DNA of 45,933 nt from Bacteroidaceae bacterium (lineage in GTDB: Bacteria; Bacteroidota; Bacteroidia; Bacteroidales; Bacteroidaceae): contig JAKSIU010000021.1 in NCBI GenBank assembly GCA_024398615.1, forward strand, positions 1-45,933, in the 5' to 3' direction. The notes under the pieces were generated by a model. It did not search any database. It was not told the DNA's origin and was given only the letters and a program-made list of their open reading frames with translations. Below are positions 1 to 8,004 of the stretch, in pieces. Position numbers and translations under genes: made by a program. Each line of letters begins with the position of its first letter. Position 1 is the stretch's first letter.

Positions 1-491
1 CTCCTCATCCAACATGCAAAACCTGTACTCAATATTGTAGTTAACTGGTAAATAGCTTCCTTTGTTATTACCTTCACCTAAGATAGGGAGAGAATCTGCT
101 TTTTAGCATGTTTTCCGGCCTTTGCCATAACTGGGTGTATGGAATCACGTCTGTGGGGAAAAGGTTCGCACCCATTTTTGGCGGATTACCAAGCATCGTA
201 CCCGCGACATTTGGATGGTGGATGCAGGCGTGTGGAGGGTGTATCGTGGAATGGCCGCCAAGCGACAAGGTTTTTCAGGCGTGAAGAAACGCGGCTGTCC
301 GAAGCGGCGGAGCCGCAAGTTCCGCGTTTCAGCCTGAAAGACCGCAGGAGCAGGCCATGGAACGTTTAACCCTCCACGCCTGCATCCACCATCCAAAACC
401 TTGAAAATTCAGACGCACTATAATTTCTGGAACGCCCTAATCAGATTTTCACTGAACACTGCAAAAACAGCACAGGAGACAACACCATACA
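1..491. other. Gene-free left flank containing an inverted repeat
   Basis: No convincing coding region is seen on either strand. The short open frames here overlap one another and the inverted repeat at 211-396, lack signal peptides or domains, and look like chance frames. Positions 397-491, directly after the stop of the CotH gene, show no obvious intrinsic terminator. Positions 1-210 hold no recognisable promoter, RNA or mobile-element gene. The left part may be the edge of a larger repeat, which cannot be judged from one copy. Confidence 0.6.
211..396. repeat. Long nested imperfect inverted repeat (MITE-like or structured intergenic element)
   Basis: The outer arms are 211-240 and 369-396; they are reverse complements except for a 2-base bulge. 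Inside them, ATGGCC at 251-256 pairs with 353-358, 273-280 pairs with 332-339 (8 bp), 286-294 pairs with 322-330 (9 bp), and GCGGC at 304-308 pairs with 312-316 around a GGA loop. The whole 186 bases can therefore fold into one interrupted hairpin. It has no T-run and is far too long for a simple terminator. A non-autonomous transposable element or a repeated intergenic RNA-forming element fits best; that identity is inference. Confidence 0.7.
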
Positions 492-3029
492 CTATTCGAA
501 GAGGACCTTCTCCGAAGCCGAGCGTCCGTCAGGATAGATGTAGCGGACAATATTGAGACCTGGGAACGGTTCGTTGCCCTGCTGGCCGGCAGTGTTATAA
601 TAGATGATCCTGATTGGTTCCATAAAGTCACTTTCATGATCTTCTACACCGCTCACGCCACGAATGGCATTGACAGTGAATTCGGTCACATTGCCTGCAG
701 GTGTGTAGCTGAACTGTGAACCCATTTCAGTCCACGTTCTTGTACTCCCTCCCTTGGTTTCTGTGACCGTCCAGCCGGTAATCTCATACTTGTTACCGGA
801 GTGGCTGCCTTCAAAAACATACTCGCGACCTGTAAACAGTTTGCCATTAAGGTCGGCATCTTGAATCTTTATTCCGTTGACCCTGATATCAAAGTACTGC
901 GATTCCTGCTTTGAAACCTTATTATTTACTTTGACAACAGCGAGGTTTCCAAGTGAGAATCTGTTCTTGAGCTGATCATACATTGCCGGAATACGGTCTG
1001 CGCCCCATTTCTTCATGTTCTTCAATTCATTCTCCCAACTGCCGGTATTTCCTATAAAATACGGCATTTCAGGACGTATCTGGTCTGCGCAGAAGTTTAT
1101 CCAGTAATTGATGTTATTCTCAGTCAGGAAATCACTCATATAAACTGTAAACTGGTCAATGAACAATTCACGGTATTCCGGAACAGTATTAATCAGATTA
1201 CGGAACATGATGGTGTTCTCCGGAGCATTGTGCTCTGCGTCAAAAGTAATGTTGGACGGCTCATTGAGAATCCATTTCAAATACTCTCCGTTTGCAGGAC
1301 AACTGTTCCAGATATTAAAGGCACGGTCCACATCCTTGACAATCCAACGCCAACGGCCATCTTCGGTATTCGGTTTCCAGATAACCATATTGTTGGCAGG
1401 AAAATCCGTATTTCCATAGAAAATGTGGCATATCATCATATTGGTGTACTCCCTTACGTCCATGCGACGCTCATACTCATCAAAGGGTTGTCCCGGCTTG
1501 GAACAGAAGTCATAGAATTCAAGATACGAATCATAATCGCCTTTCTTGAGTTCACCCATATTCTCCGTTGCCGTTATCTCAACCAACGTAATGTCCTCAA
1601 GGCTGTCATTATGCGACCAGACATTGTCTTCATTGGCACGTTCACGTATGTTGATTATGCCTTGATACTTGTCATTGATGTAATATATGGCCGGCTGGTA
1701 TCCCTGCCAGTCCAAATCGGTATATGAACCTATCGAAAGCTGGGCAACCGCATCACGGATATATGAGCCGCCATAATCATTGCCGCCAATTCTGAGCGAT
1801 ATGGAAGGGACTGACTTAATACCTCCTCGAGTCTTGCTCCAGAAATTGAAGTCAAAACAGTCAGGGGTTGCAAAACGGTCATCGGCATACAGAATCAGCG
1901 CCTTCATATCATTGAGTCTGGTGTATCCGCCTCCTACACGTAATTCGCAGCGCTGGCTGAGTCTGGGGTCACCGCCTCCACGGTCAAAATAATTGAGAAC
2001 AGCCGGACGACGCCAGTTATGCGCATATGCCGGATCCTTTCCCTGATAATCATCATTGTTGACTTTCTTGGGCTGATTCTCGAAAATACCGTATTCCGGA
2101 TCATCCAGATCGCGTCTGTCAAGTGCCAGAGCGACAACAGGCAGCTTGATATCACGACCGTGAAGCAGGTACAGATGCGGTTCCGATGGAGGTGTCACGT
2201 ATCCCTCCTGGAAATAACTTGTTCTGAGATATGTATTCTGATTTATCAGGATGCCTATATCATTTGACCTCTCAAGAACAGGGGAATCAATCGTTGGCTC
2301 ACTGCCATCAAGCGTATAATGACATATGGCAGCAGCGGTCAGTGCCTGTCCGTCAGATGTCGTCTGTTTCCTCTTGCCCACATGCTTTACAATCAGAGAA
2401 AGACCAACCTGACCGGGAACCGAATTGCTGATGTAACTGGACTCATTCAGAACCGGATACGGAAGAACAGCCTTTCCATGTCCACCTTCATTTGACTTTC
2501 CCCTTGTTATCTTCATCTCAAGTCCAAGAGAATCGGCACCATCAGAAAGACGTCCTATTGCCACTCCCGGAAGAAAAACCGCCGGCAGATGAACGGAATC
2601 GACAAGATTCTCATTCCTGTCAAACAGAAATACATCACTCTCCGTATCGGTAGTCAGTTTGAAATCAGTATGTATTTCAACGACTTTCCCGTTATCCGTT
2701 ACCAATGTATCCTCCTTATCACAATAAATCACGATGTGTGACCTGGGCTGCAATGTAACCTTGGGAAGTTCATAACATTTCGAAAACTTTCCTTTCTTTC
2801 CAATCCTGTAACCCTCAAGCTGCACTATTCTGAGATTCGGATTATACAGTTCAACCCATCCATCAGGATACTCCATAAGCATATCCAACTCACCCCCGAA
2901 TGTTGACTGCATGACTTCATTAATCAATATGTCATGGGTCGGTTCTGACTGAGCGTTTATATCAGGAAAAATGAAAGCCGATAGAGAAAGTGCAAGGAAT
3001 GCAGTTCTGATTAATCTGATCATTGACAT
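492..3029 (-). CDS. CotH-kinase family secreted protein with lamin-tail domain and T9SS-like C-terminus
   Basis: About 846 aa. The frame stays open to 3263, but the ATG at 3029 is chosen because it starts a signal peptide (ending near INAQ, residues 24-27), lies just downstream of a consensus promoter, and avoids overlap with the next gene. A second ATG lies at 3023. Visible domains are a lamin-tail domain (about 33-150, ILINEV... WVELYNP), a chitobiase-C-terminal-like segment (YTLDGSEPT, about 240), a CotH kinase core (about 285-620) with WRWIVKDVDRAF as the characteristic metal/ATP-site motif, and a beta domain near 690-780. The end resembles a Por/T9SS sorting domain (YYNTAGQ ... VLFE). 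CotH proteins are atypical kinases that phosphorylate secreted proteins in Bacillus; the substrate here is unknown. Domains are recognised with good confidence, the cellular role is not. Confidence 0.88.
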   Translation of the reverse strand: MSMIRLIRTAFLALSLSAFIFPDINAQSEPTHDILINEVMQSTFGGELDMLMEYPDGWVELYNPNLRIVQLEGYRIGKKGKFSKCYELPKVTLQPRSHIVIYCDKEDTLVTDNGKVVEIHTDFKLTTDTESDVFLFDRNENLVDSVHLPAVFLPGVAIGRLSDGADSLGLEMKITRGKSNEGGHGKAVLPYPVLNESSYISNSVPGQVGLSLIVKHVGKRKQTTSDGQALTAAAICHYTLDGSEPTIDSPVLERSNDIGILINQNTYLRTSYFQEGYVTPPSEPHLYLLHGRDIKLPVVALALDRRDLDDPEYGIFENQPKKVNNDDYQGKDPAYAHNWRRPAVLNYFDRGGGDPRLSQRCELRVGGGYTRLNDMKALILYADDRFATPDCFDFNFWSKTRGGIKSVPSISLRIGGNDYGGSYIRDAVAQLSIGSYTDLDWQGYQPAIYYINDKYQGIINIRERANEDNVWSHNDSLEDITLVEITATENMGELKKGDYDSYLEFYDFCSKPGQPFDEYERRMDVREYTNMMICHIFYGNTDFPANNMVIWKPNTEDGRWRWIVKDVDRAFNIWNSCPANGEYLKWILNEPSNITFDAEHNAPENTIMFRNLINTVPEYRELFIDQFTVYMSDFLTENNINYWINFCADQIRPEMPYFIGNTGSWENELKNMKKWGADRIPAMYDQLKNRFSLGNLAVVKVNNKVSKQESQYFDIRVNGIKIQDADLNGKLFTGREYVFEGSHSGNKYEITGWTVTETKGGSTRTWTEMGSQFSYTPAGNVTEFTVNAIRGVSGVEDHESDFMEPIRIIYYNTAGQQGNEPFPGLNIVRYIYPDGRSASEKVLFE

Positions 3030-3050
3030 TATTATTTGTTTGTATTCGCA

Positions 3051-3082
3051 CAAAGATAGGAAAATAGATGTTGCTGAACAAA
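3051..3082 (-). promoter_or_regulatory. Bacteroidetes-type promoter of the CotH gene
   Basis: On the minus strand TTTG (3079-3082) is followed after exactly 20 bases by TATCTTTG (3051-3058), matching the Bacteroidetes sigma-ABfr consensus TTTG/N19-21/TAnnTTTG. Transcription should begin near 3044, giving a leader of roughly 15 bases before the ATG at 3029. It gives the CotH gene expression independent of the upstream sigma-factor cassette. Confidence 0.75.
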
Positions 3083-3083
3083 C

Positions 3084-3113
3084 AAAAAAAAGAATGGCCG
3101 GTCGGGTCATTCT
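3084..3113 (-). terminator. Intrinsic terminator of the ECF sigma cassette
   Basis: Minus-strand arms AGAATGACC and GGCCATTCT (one mismatch) enclose a 5-base loop at 3091-3113 and are followed by a run of T (3084-3090). It lies 22 bases after the stop of the exported helical protein and almost abuts the -33 element of the CotH promoter. Confidence 0.65.
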
Positions 3114-3135
3114 CCAAATGTCATAAAAATCATAG

Positions 3136-3849
3136 TCAGAATCCGAAACCGAACGGTCCTGAAGCAACGGAATCATTCGGTTGGGGGGATGGCATGCCCC
3201 AATTCTGCATACGCGGTCTGCCAGGAGCCTGAGGTACGAACTGCCCCGGATACATTCCTGCATTCGGTCTGAACATGGGGTGATTCATTATGGAATCCGG
3301 TCTGTCAGGACGGTTCTTCCAGAAATTCTCCCACCACTGTCTCTGCTGCTCCGAATATCTTTCCATATGTTCCATCTGATGACGGCGTGCATCCATTACC
3401 TGCGGCTGCATCATCCAGAACTGGCGGTTAACCTGTGCAGAACGGATCCACATCTGGGTCTGCATATCCATCTCATGACGGTTTCTCTCAGACCACTGGT
3501 TCCAGATCTTCTGACCAAGTTCCCACTGTGCAATACCGATTTTCGTACGGGTGGTATCAGGTAACTCTTTCTTCAGTTTGCTGGTATATTCGTCGTTTAC
3601 CGTATTCCAGCGCTTAAGATAATCCGGATTCTCGGGCTTGAGTTCACGGTTCAGCTTTGCCAGCTGTTCATTATACTCAGTGTAGATTCCGGCAAACTTC
3701 TGATACTCCTTCTTTGTAAGGTTAGCCTTTTCCTTGATGAAACGCAATGACGCATTGATCATCTGTTCGTCCCTGTCTTCCTGAGCTGCAGCAAACGCGC
3801 ACAGCGACATGGCAAACAGCATACCCAATATCGTCAGAAGCCTCTTCAT
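3136..3849 (-). CDS. Exported Trp/Met/Gln-rich helical protein, third gene of ECF sigma cassette
   Basis: 237 aa with a clear signal peptide ending near AFAAAQ (residues 18-23). The mature part is predicted helical and charged; the segment NLTKKEYQKF (about 43-52) resembles the LTxxQ-type helices of Spy/CpxP-like periplasmic proteins, although I cannot confirm family membership. The centre is rich in W, M, H and Q, and the C-terminal 60 residues are Pro/Gly/Met-rich and probably disordered, ending GFGFGF. It starts 4 bases after the membrane-protein gene and is probably cotranscribed with the sigma factor. By position it could be a sensor or the effector of an envelope-stress response. No enzyme motif is seen. 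Confidence 0.8.
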   Translation of the reverse strand: MKRLLTILGMLFAMSLCAFAAAQEDRDEQMINASLRFIKEKANLTKKEYQKFAGIYTEYNEQLAKLNRELKPENPDYLKRWNTVNDEYTSKLKKELPDTTRTKIGIAQWELGQKIWNQWSERNRHEMDMQTQMWIRSAQVNRQFWMMQPQVMDARRHQMEHMERYSEQQRQWWENFWKNRPDRPDSIMNHPMFRPNAGMYPGQFVPQAPGRPRMQNWGMPSPQPNDSVASGPFGFGF

Positions 3850-3853
3850 TGAA

Positions 3854-4183
3854 TCAGTCTCCGTAATAGTTGCTCATCATTGAGTATATGCCAAGCTCAT
3901 CGCTGGACATGTTCTGGAACACCTCATCAATGCTGGCACACTGTGAAATGGTGTCATAGTCAGGAACATTCAGACTGTTTCCTCCGAACGGATGAAGCAG
4001 CAGAACGGCAACAGCGGCAACGCTGGCGGCACCTGCAAAGAATGCGTACATGCGGCGCTCATGAGTGCGACGGCGCTGACGGTTTATCTGGGAAACGACT
4101 TTCTCAGTCATTTCTTCCATGAAATGCTCAGGCATCGTGAAAGGCATTTCGCGGCTAAAACTGTCCAGATCAAATTCATTCAT
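3854..4183 (-). CDS. Small one-TM protein, putative anti-sigma factor
   Basis: 109 aa. A cytoplasmic N-terminal half includes MPFTMPEHFMEEM (14-26), similar to the MPYxxPxxFF segment common in small proteins encoded next to Bacteroidetes ECF sigma factors. It is followed by a basic stretch (RQRRRTHERR) and one membrane helix (about 46-64, AGAASVAAVAVLLL). The C-terminal 45 residues, acidic and polar, would lie in the periplasm. Its start overlaps the sigma-factor stop in an ATGA arrangement (4180-4183), so translation is probably coupled. The anti-sigma role is inferred from position and topology; no zinc-binding HxxxCxxC motif is present. Confidence 0.8.
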   Translation of the reverse strand: MNEFDLDSFSREMPFTMPEHFMEEMTEKVVSQINRQRRRTHERRMYAFFAGAASVAAVAVLLLHPFGGNSLNVPDYDTISQCASIDEVFQNMSSDELGIYSMMSNYYGD

Positions 4184-4773
4184 AACTGATGGTCTGTTAT
4201 ATATTTCTTTATCTTTTCCACTGCATAATGATAATTGGTCTTAAGCGTATTCACGCTGTCTCCAACTATCTGATGTATCTCCTCATAACTCTTGTCATCA
4301 TAGTATCTGAGGTTGAACACCATCTTCTGTTTCGCAGGCAGCAGCGCTATTGCCTCCTGCAACAGCACCAGTGTCTCATCCGCATCAGGGCCTGCCTCAT
4401 CACGTACAGTCTCCTTGAGTGAATCACCCAGATCATCAACTGAAACCATCCCCACCGACTTGCTCTTCAACAGTTTCAGACTTTCGTTTGTGGCTATCTT
4501 GTAAAGCCAGGATGAAAGCGGGAACTCATTGGAATAAGTGCTACGGTACTTGTAGACATTTATCATGGTCTCCTGCAGGACATCCTGTGCATCATCATGC
4601 GCCACAACCATACGCCTTATGTGCCAGTACAACTGTTCGCCGTACTTTTTCATAATCAGGCGCACAGCCTGCTCCACGTGACTGTCGTCACACAGCATCC
4701 GGGCAATGGATTCATCGCTCACTGAAAGAGATGACTGGCTGTTCATGCTGTCTTTCGAGTCACGCTTCGACAT
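4180..4773 (-). CDS. ECF-type RNA polymerase sigma factor
   Basis: 197 aa. Region 2 is seen around residues 50-105 (HDDAQDVLQETMINVYKY, then PLSSWLYKIATNESLKLLKS), and region 4 around 140-192 (LLPAKQKMVFNLRYYDD then SYEEIHQIVGDSVNTLKTNYHYAVEKI, the -35 recognition helix-turn-helix). Length and the absence of region 1.1 and 3 fit group IV sigma-70. A later in-frame ATG at residue 10 is possible. It heads a three-gene cassette with the small membrane protein and the exported protein. No consensus housekeeping promoter was found in the 43 bases between it and the upstream terminator, so it may be autoregulated. Its target promoters are unknown; the neighbouring SusC receptors lack a visible STN signalling domain, so direct coupling to them is doubtful. 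Confidence 0.93.
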   Translation of the reverse strand: MSKRDSKDSMNSQSSLSVSDESIARMLCDDSHVEQAVRLIMKKYGEQLYWHIRRMVVAHDDAQDVLQETMINVYKYRSTYSNEFPLSSWLYKIATNESLKLLKSKSVGMVSVDDLGDSLKETVRDEAGPDADETLVLLQEAIALLPAKQKMVFNLRYYDDKSYEEIHQIVGDSVNTLKTNYHYAVEKIKKYITDHQL

Positions 4774-4816
4774 TATTATATTGGGGAAAACGAAAAGTTA
4801 AACAAGAAAAATGAAA

Positions 4817-4855
4817 AATTGCATCGGACCGGTCCATGTCAAGTCCGATGCAATT
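4817..4855 (-). terminator. Intrinsic terminator of the two-gene GH43 unit
   Basis: A perfect 13-bp stem (4817-4829 with 4843-4855) encloses a 13-base loop. On the minus strand it is followed by a T-rich stretch at the foot of the stem (4814-4820). It lies 24 bases after the stop of the 542-aa GH43 gene. Confidence 0.8.
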
Positions 4856-4879
4856 CCGTTGGATATCAGTTAATTCTAA

Positions 4880-6508
4880 TCAATACTGCTGCTGATGGAA
4901 ATAATCGAAGTCTGCCCAGCCGCCTGCCTTGTCCGTTGCAAAGCTGTACAGTCCGGTACGGTATCCGGTAAAGTAATCCAATGAGAAACTCATCTGGAGA
5001 GTAGCATCGACTTCGATCCAGTTCTTTCCGTCAAGTGAATAACTCATGAAAGCCTGGTCTGCACGTGCAGTATCATCGGCCTGAGGAGTGAACACATAAC
5101 GTATCTTGAGCCATACCTTATCCTGATTGAGAGGAATGCGCAGGGCTTCAGTATCGTTGTTCTGAGGCTGCTGGGCTCCCTGACCGGGACGTCCACGGCG
5201 TGCAGGACGATGCGTAAGAGCTACCAGCTCCTTCTGTCCGTCTGCATTGACCTCAACGCCAATCTGGCACCAGTTGCTCTGGAAAGCGCAGATGCCTGCA
5301 TGGTCACCGGGCTTCATTCCGCTGGCATCCATAAGCACCTCACTCCAGCAGCGCGGACCAACGGTACGCTGTGTCAGGGTATTGCGTGCATCGGCAAGAC
5401 CTGTTGCAATCTGACCGGTCTTGAGACGCAGCCATCCCTTGCGCTCGGTCACTGACCATGCGCTGTTGTCAGGCTTGTGATTCCACTGCCATACAAGGTC
5501 AAGCTTGTTCTTCTTATACTTGAATTCGTCACTTGCCCATGTGCGGTTCTGTCCTGATTCCGGAAGATTGACTGTGAATTCCTTGACGGGAACGGTATTG
5601 TCACCAAGAATGGGCCATCCGTCAACCCATGTCACAGGCTGCAGGGTAGGAATACGTCCCACTGCACCATGATCCTGGAACATGATGGCATACCAGTCAC
5701 CGTTCTGGGTCTCAATGATACCGCCCTGGGCGACACCGTCACCACGTCCGTCGAACGGAGCGCTCAGAATGACCTTGCGCTCATATTCGCCGAACAGCTC
5801 CTTTGAACGCCAGCAGGTCTCAGTACGGACACCGCCGCTTGGCCAGTCAATTTCCAGAATGTAGTAATAGTCACCAATGTGGTAGATATGTGCACCTTCA
5901 GCACGCAGGTTGAAACCCTCGCGTGGAGAATTGATCAGGACCTTCTCCTGAGCTCCGGCCTTGATTGCCGATGCATCGGGTTCCAGTTCGATTATGTGCA
6001 GTTCACCATTTCCCCATACCACATACAGATGTCCGTCCTCGAACAGCATTGAAGCATCGTGGAAAGGACGGTCTATGACCGACCTCTCCCAGAAACTGCT
6101 GTAAATGTCCTTGGTCTTGTAGATGTAAGTCTTGCCCTGGTCATTGGCAATGAACAGTGCATAGAACGTGCCGTCTACATAACGGAGTGATGTTGCCCAC
6201 TGGCCCTTGCCGTATGCATTACGTCCGTTGCGGAGATTGTAAACGTCATCATCGGCAAGAAAATCATACACGTAACTTATTATTTCCCAATGGACAAGAT
6301 CCTTGGAATGCATGATTGGAGCACCCGGGCAGAAGTACATGGTGGTGCTCACCATGTAGTAGTCATCGCCAACACGGATCCAGTCATTATCGGGAATATC
6401 AGTATAGGTGAGCGGATTGACGCACTTCGTCACCTTGTCCTTTGCCTGTGTCGGAGCCCCTACCAGAAGCGCCAGCAGGCAGAATGAGAACAGTCTTGAC
6501 AATCTCAT
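4880..6508 (-). CDS. Exported GH43 glycoside hydrolase with C-terminal beta-sandwich
   Basis: 542 aa with a signal peptide ending near TQA (20-22). The N-terminal five-bladed propeller (about 28-330) carries the GH43 acid set: an Asp in the PDND motif (39-42) as probable base, Asp151 in FHDASMLFEDG as pKa modulator and Glu204 in LRAEGAHIY as probable acid. The CPGAPIMHSKDLVHW segment resembles the beta-xylosidase/alpha-L-arabinofuranosidase branch. Residues about 340-542 form a concanavalin-like C-terminal domain (...WIEVDATLQMSFSLDYFTGYRTGLY...) typical of those xylosidases; a Q/N/G-rich stretch near 445-455 looks like a loop. It lies 24 bases after the previous GH43 gene. Likely periplasmic or surface-exposed; the exact substrate cannot be read from sequence. 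Confidence 0.92.
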   Translation of the reverse strand: MRLSRLFSFCLLALLVGAPTQAKDKVTKCVNPLTYTDIPDNDWIRVGDDYYMVSTTMYFCPGAPIMHSKDLVHWEIISYVYDFLADDDVYNLRNGRNAYGKGQWATSLRYVDGTFYALFIANDQGKTYIYKTKDIYSSFWERSVIDRPFHDASMLFEDGHLYVVWGNGELHIIELEPDASAIKAGAQEKVLINSPREGFNLRAEGAHIYHIGDYYYILEIDWPSGGVRTETCWRSKELFGEYERKVILSAPFDGRGDGVAQGGIIETQNGDWYAIMFQDHGAVGRIPTLQPVTWVDGWPILGDNTVPVKEFTVNLPESGQNRTWASDEFKYKKNKLDLVWQWNHKPDNSAWSVTERKGWLRLKTGQIATGLADARNTLTQRTVGPRCWSEVLMDASGMKPGDHAGICAFQSNWCQIGVEVNADGQKELVALTHRPARRGRPGQGAQQPQNNDTEALRIPLNQDKVWLKIRYVFTPQADDTARADQAFMSYSLDGKNWIEVDATLQMSFSLDYFTGYRTGLYSFATDKAGGWADFDYFHQQQY

Positions 6509-6532
6509 GGGAATTGAACTTTTATGCCGTTA

Positions 6533-7870
6533 TTATTCGAATGTGAGCCAGTCAACCTGCATCTTGCCCTCGGTAGCCATGCGTACCTTCAGGTGATGGA
6601 TACCCTTTGATGCGCCGCTGACCTTGGCCTTAGCTTCAATGACCTGACGGTTTGCAGGAACGTCAACGGTAGCGATGACCTTGTCATCCTGGAGTATTTC
6701 AAGCTTGCCTGCACTTGGAGGAACGATCTTGACGGTCACACTCTTCGGAGCCTTCTTGAAGTTCACGGTGTTGTACTGTGCCCATGCACCCTTTTCAAAG
6801 AAAACGGTCTTCCAGCCGGCAAAGTAGTTGCTGCGCTCCAGATAATCGATTGAGTCACCGCTTTCACTCAGACAGCTGTAACGGTCAAGCTGGATCTTTG
6901 TGTTCGATTCGGTGACACCGATACCGCGCAGAGTCGGCTTGACCATGCGGATAGTACCATCTGGCTCGAAGAAAATGGAGTCAGCGCAGACTGAACGGTT
7001 CTTGTCGAATTCAGGTGAGAATTCATTGTGATGATAGAACAGATAGGTCTGGCCCTTGAACTCGATGATCGAGTGGTGGTTGGTCCAGCACTTGTTAGCA
7101 TGCTCCTCGAAGAACACGCCCATGAACTTGTAAGGACCGAAGATGTTGTCGGCCATGCAGTATGCAAGGACTTCCTCAACGTCACGTGCCCACGGGAAAG
7201 TCATGTAATAGTGACCGTCATGCTTGAACAGATACGGACCTTCAACAAGACCCTTGGTGGGAACTTCTTCAACGCGGTGACGGTCTGCAGGATCAGTTGA
7301 AACTGACAGCCAGTCGTCATTCATCTTGGTGATGGTGATGCCCGGCATAACCAGATAACCCTGTCCGTCATCATCAACAAAGATACACGGGTCAATACCG
7401 CCTACACCTTCCAGCGGAGTCTCCTGCGGAATGTACGGACCTTCAGGGTAATCGGCAATTGCGACACCTACACGGTTGCCGCCTCCGAAACGCTGACCAG
7501 GCTGTGGTTTTGCGCCTGCAGGCCAGAAGAAATAATACTTGCCGTTATGTTCCTTGCAGTCAGGAGCCCACATTGAATAGCCCTTCTCATTCACCCAGGG
7601 TGCTGTCCACTGGTCAACGATCATACCATGGTCCGTCCAGTCAGTCAGATTTGCGCTTGAAAATACGTGATAGTCAGCCATGCAGAACCAGTCCTTGCGG
7701 CCATATTCATCGGGAGCCTTGATGTCATGCGATGGGAAAACGTAAACACGGTCACCTACTACCAGAGCTGACGGGTCAGCTGAGAACTGGTCTCTGATGA
7801 TAGGATTCTGGGCCGTTGCGAATGCAGTGCCAAGAAGGGCTGCTGCCAGAAGAATGAATCTTGATTTCAT
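6533..7870 (-). CDS. Exported GH43 glycoside hydrolase with C-terminal CBM6-like domain
   Basis: 445 aa from the ATG at 7870, chosen because it begins a signal peptide ending FATAQ (17-21) and sits about 40 bases after a consensus promoter; the frame is open to 7936 but that would add unrelated residues. GH43 residues are Asp32 (FSADPSAL), Asp160 (GGIDPCIF) and Glu210 (GLVEGPYL). A CWTNHHSIIE motif (261-270) supplies the His seen near the active-site metal in many GH43s. Residues about 330-445 form a beta-sandwich ending MQVDWLTFE, like CBM6/CBM35 modules. The propeller resembles the GH43 at 33262-34260 (PSHD, NHHSIIE or THHSIIE). Probably removes arabinose or xylose units from plant glycans. 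First gene of a two-gene unit. Confidence 0.92.
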   Translation of the reverse strand: MKSRFILLAAALLGTAFATAQNPIIRDQFSADPSALVVGDRVYVFPSHDIKAPDEYGRKDWFCMADYHVFSSANLTDWTDHGMIVDQWTAPWVNEKGYSMWAPDCKEHNGKYYFFWPAGAKPQPGQRFGGGNRVGVAIADYPEGPYIPQETPLEGVGGIDPCIFVDDDGQGYLVMPGITITKMNDDWLSVSTDPADRHRVEEVPTKGLVEGPYLFKHDGHYYMTFPWARDVEEVLAYCMADNIFGPYKFMGVFFEEHANKCWTNHHSIIEFKGQTYLFYHHNEFSPEFDKNRSVCADSIFFEPDGTIRMVKPTLRGIGVTESNTKIQLDRYSCLSESGDSIDYLERSNYFAGWKTVFFEKGAWAQYNTVNFKKAPKSVTVKIVPPSAGKLEILQDDKVIATVDVPANRQVIEAKAKVSGASKGIHHLKVRMATEGKMQVDWLTFE

Positions 7871-7917
7871 GTCCTTATTTGTTTGGTTGTTAATGATAAT
7901 TGTCTGATTGTAGGCTT

Positions 7918-7949
7918 CAAAGATATTTCTTTTCACTTATAAAAACAAA
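7918..7949 (-). promoter_or_regulatory. Promoter of the two-gene GH43 unit
   Basis: Minus-strand TTTG (7946-7949) and TATCTTTG (7918-7925) are separated by exactly 20 bases, a full match to the Bacteroidetes consensus. The predicted start near 7911 leaves a leader of about 40 bases. The -33 element shares bases with the foot and T-tract of the preceding terminator. Confidence 0.78.
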
Positions 7950-7979
7950 TGGCGGGGCTCCCAAATGGTGCCCCGCCAT
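7949..7979 (-). terminator. Intrinsic terminator after the 1324-aa secreted protein gene
   Basis: A perfect 10-bp GC-rich stem (7949-7958 with 7970-7979) with an 11-base loop is followed on the minus strand by TTGTTTTTATA. It lies 25 bases after the stop codon at 8005. Confidence 0.85.
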
Positions 7980-8004
7980 CATTAAGTATGGATATTCAGG
8001 CAAA

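Noticed and set aside
3030-3263. Upstream extension of the CotH gene (78 extra codons)
   Set aside because: It would overlap the upstream gene's 3' end, include a terminator and promoter, and hide the signal peptide; the ATG at 3029 is far better.
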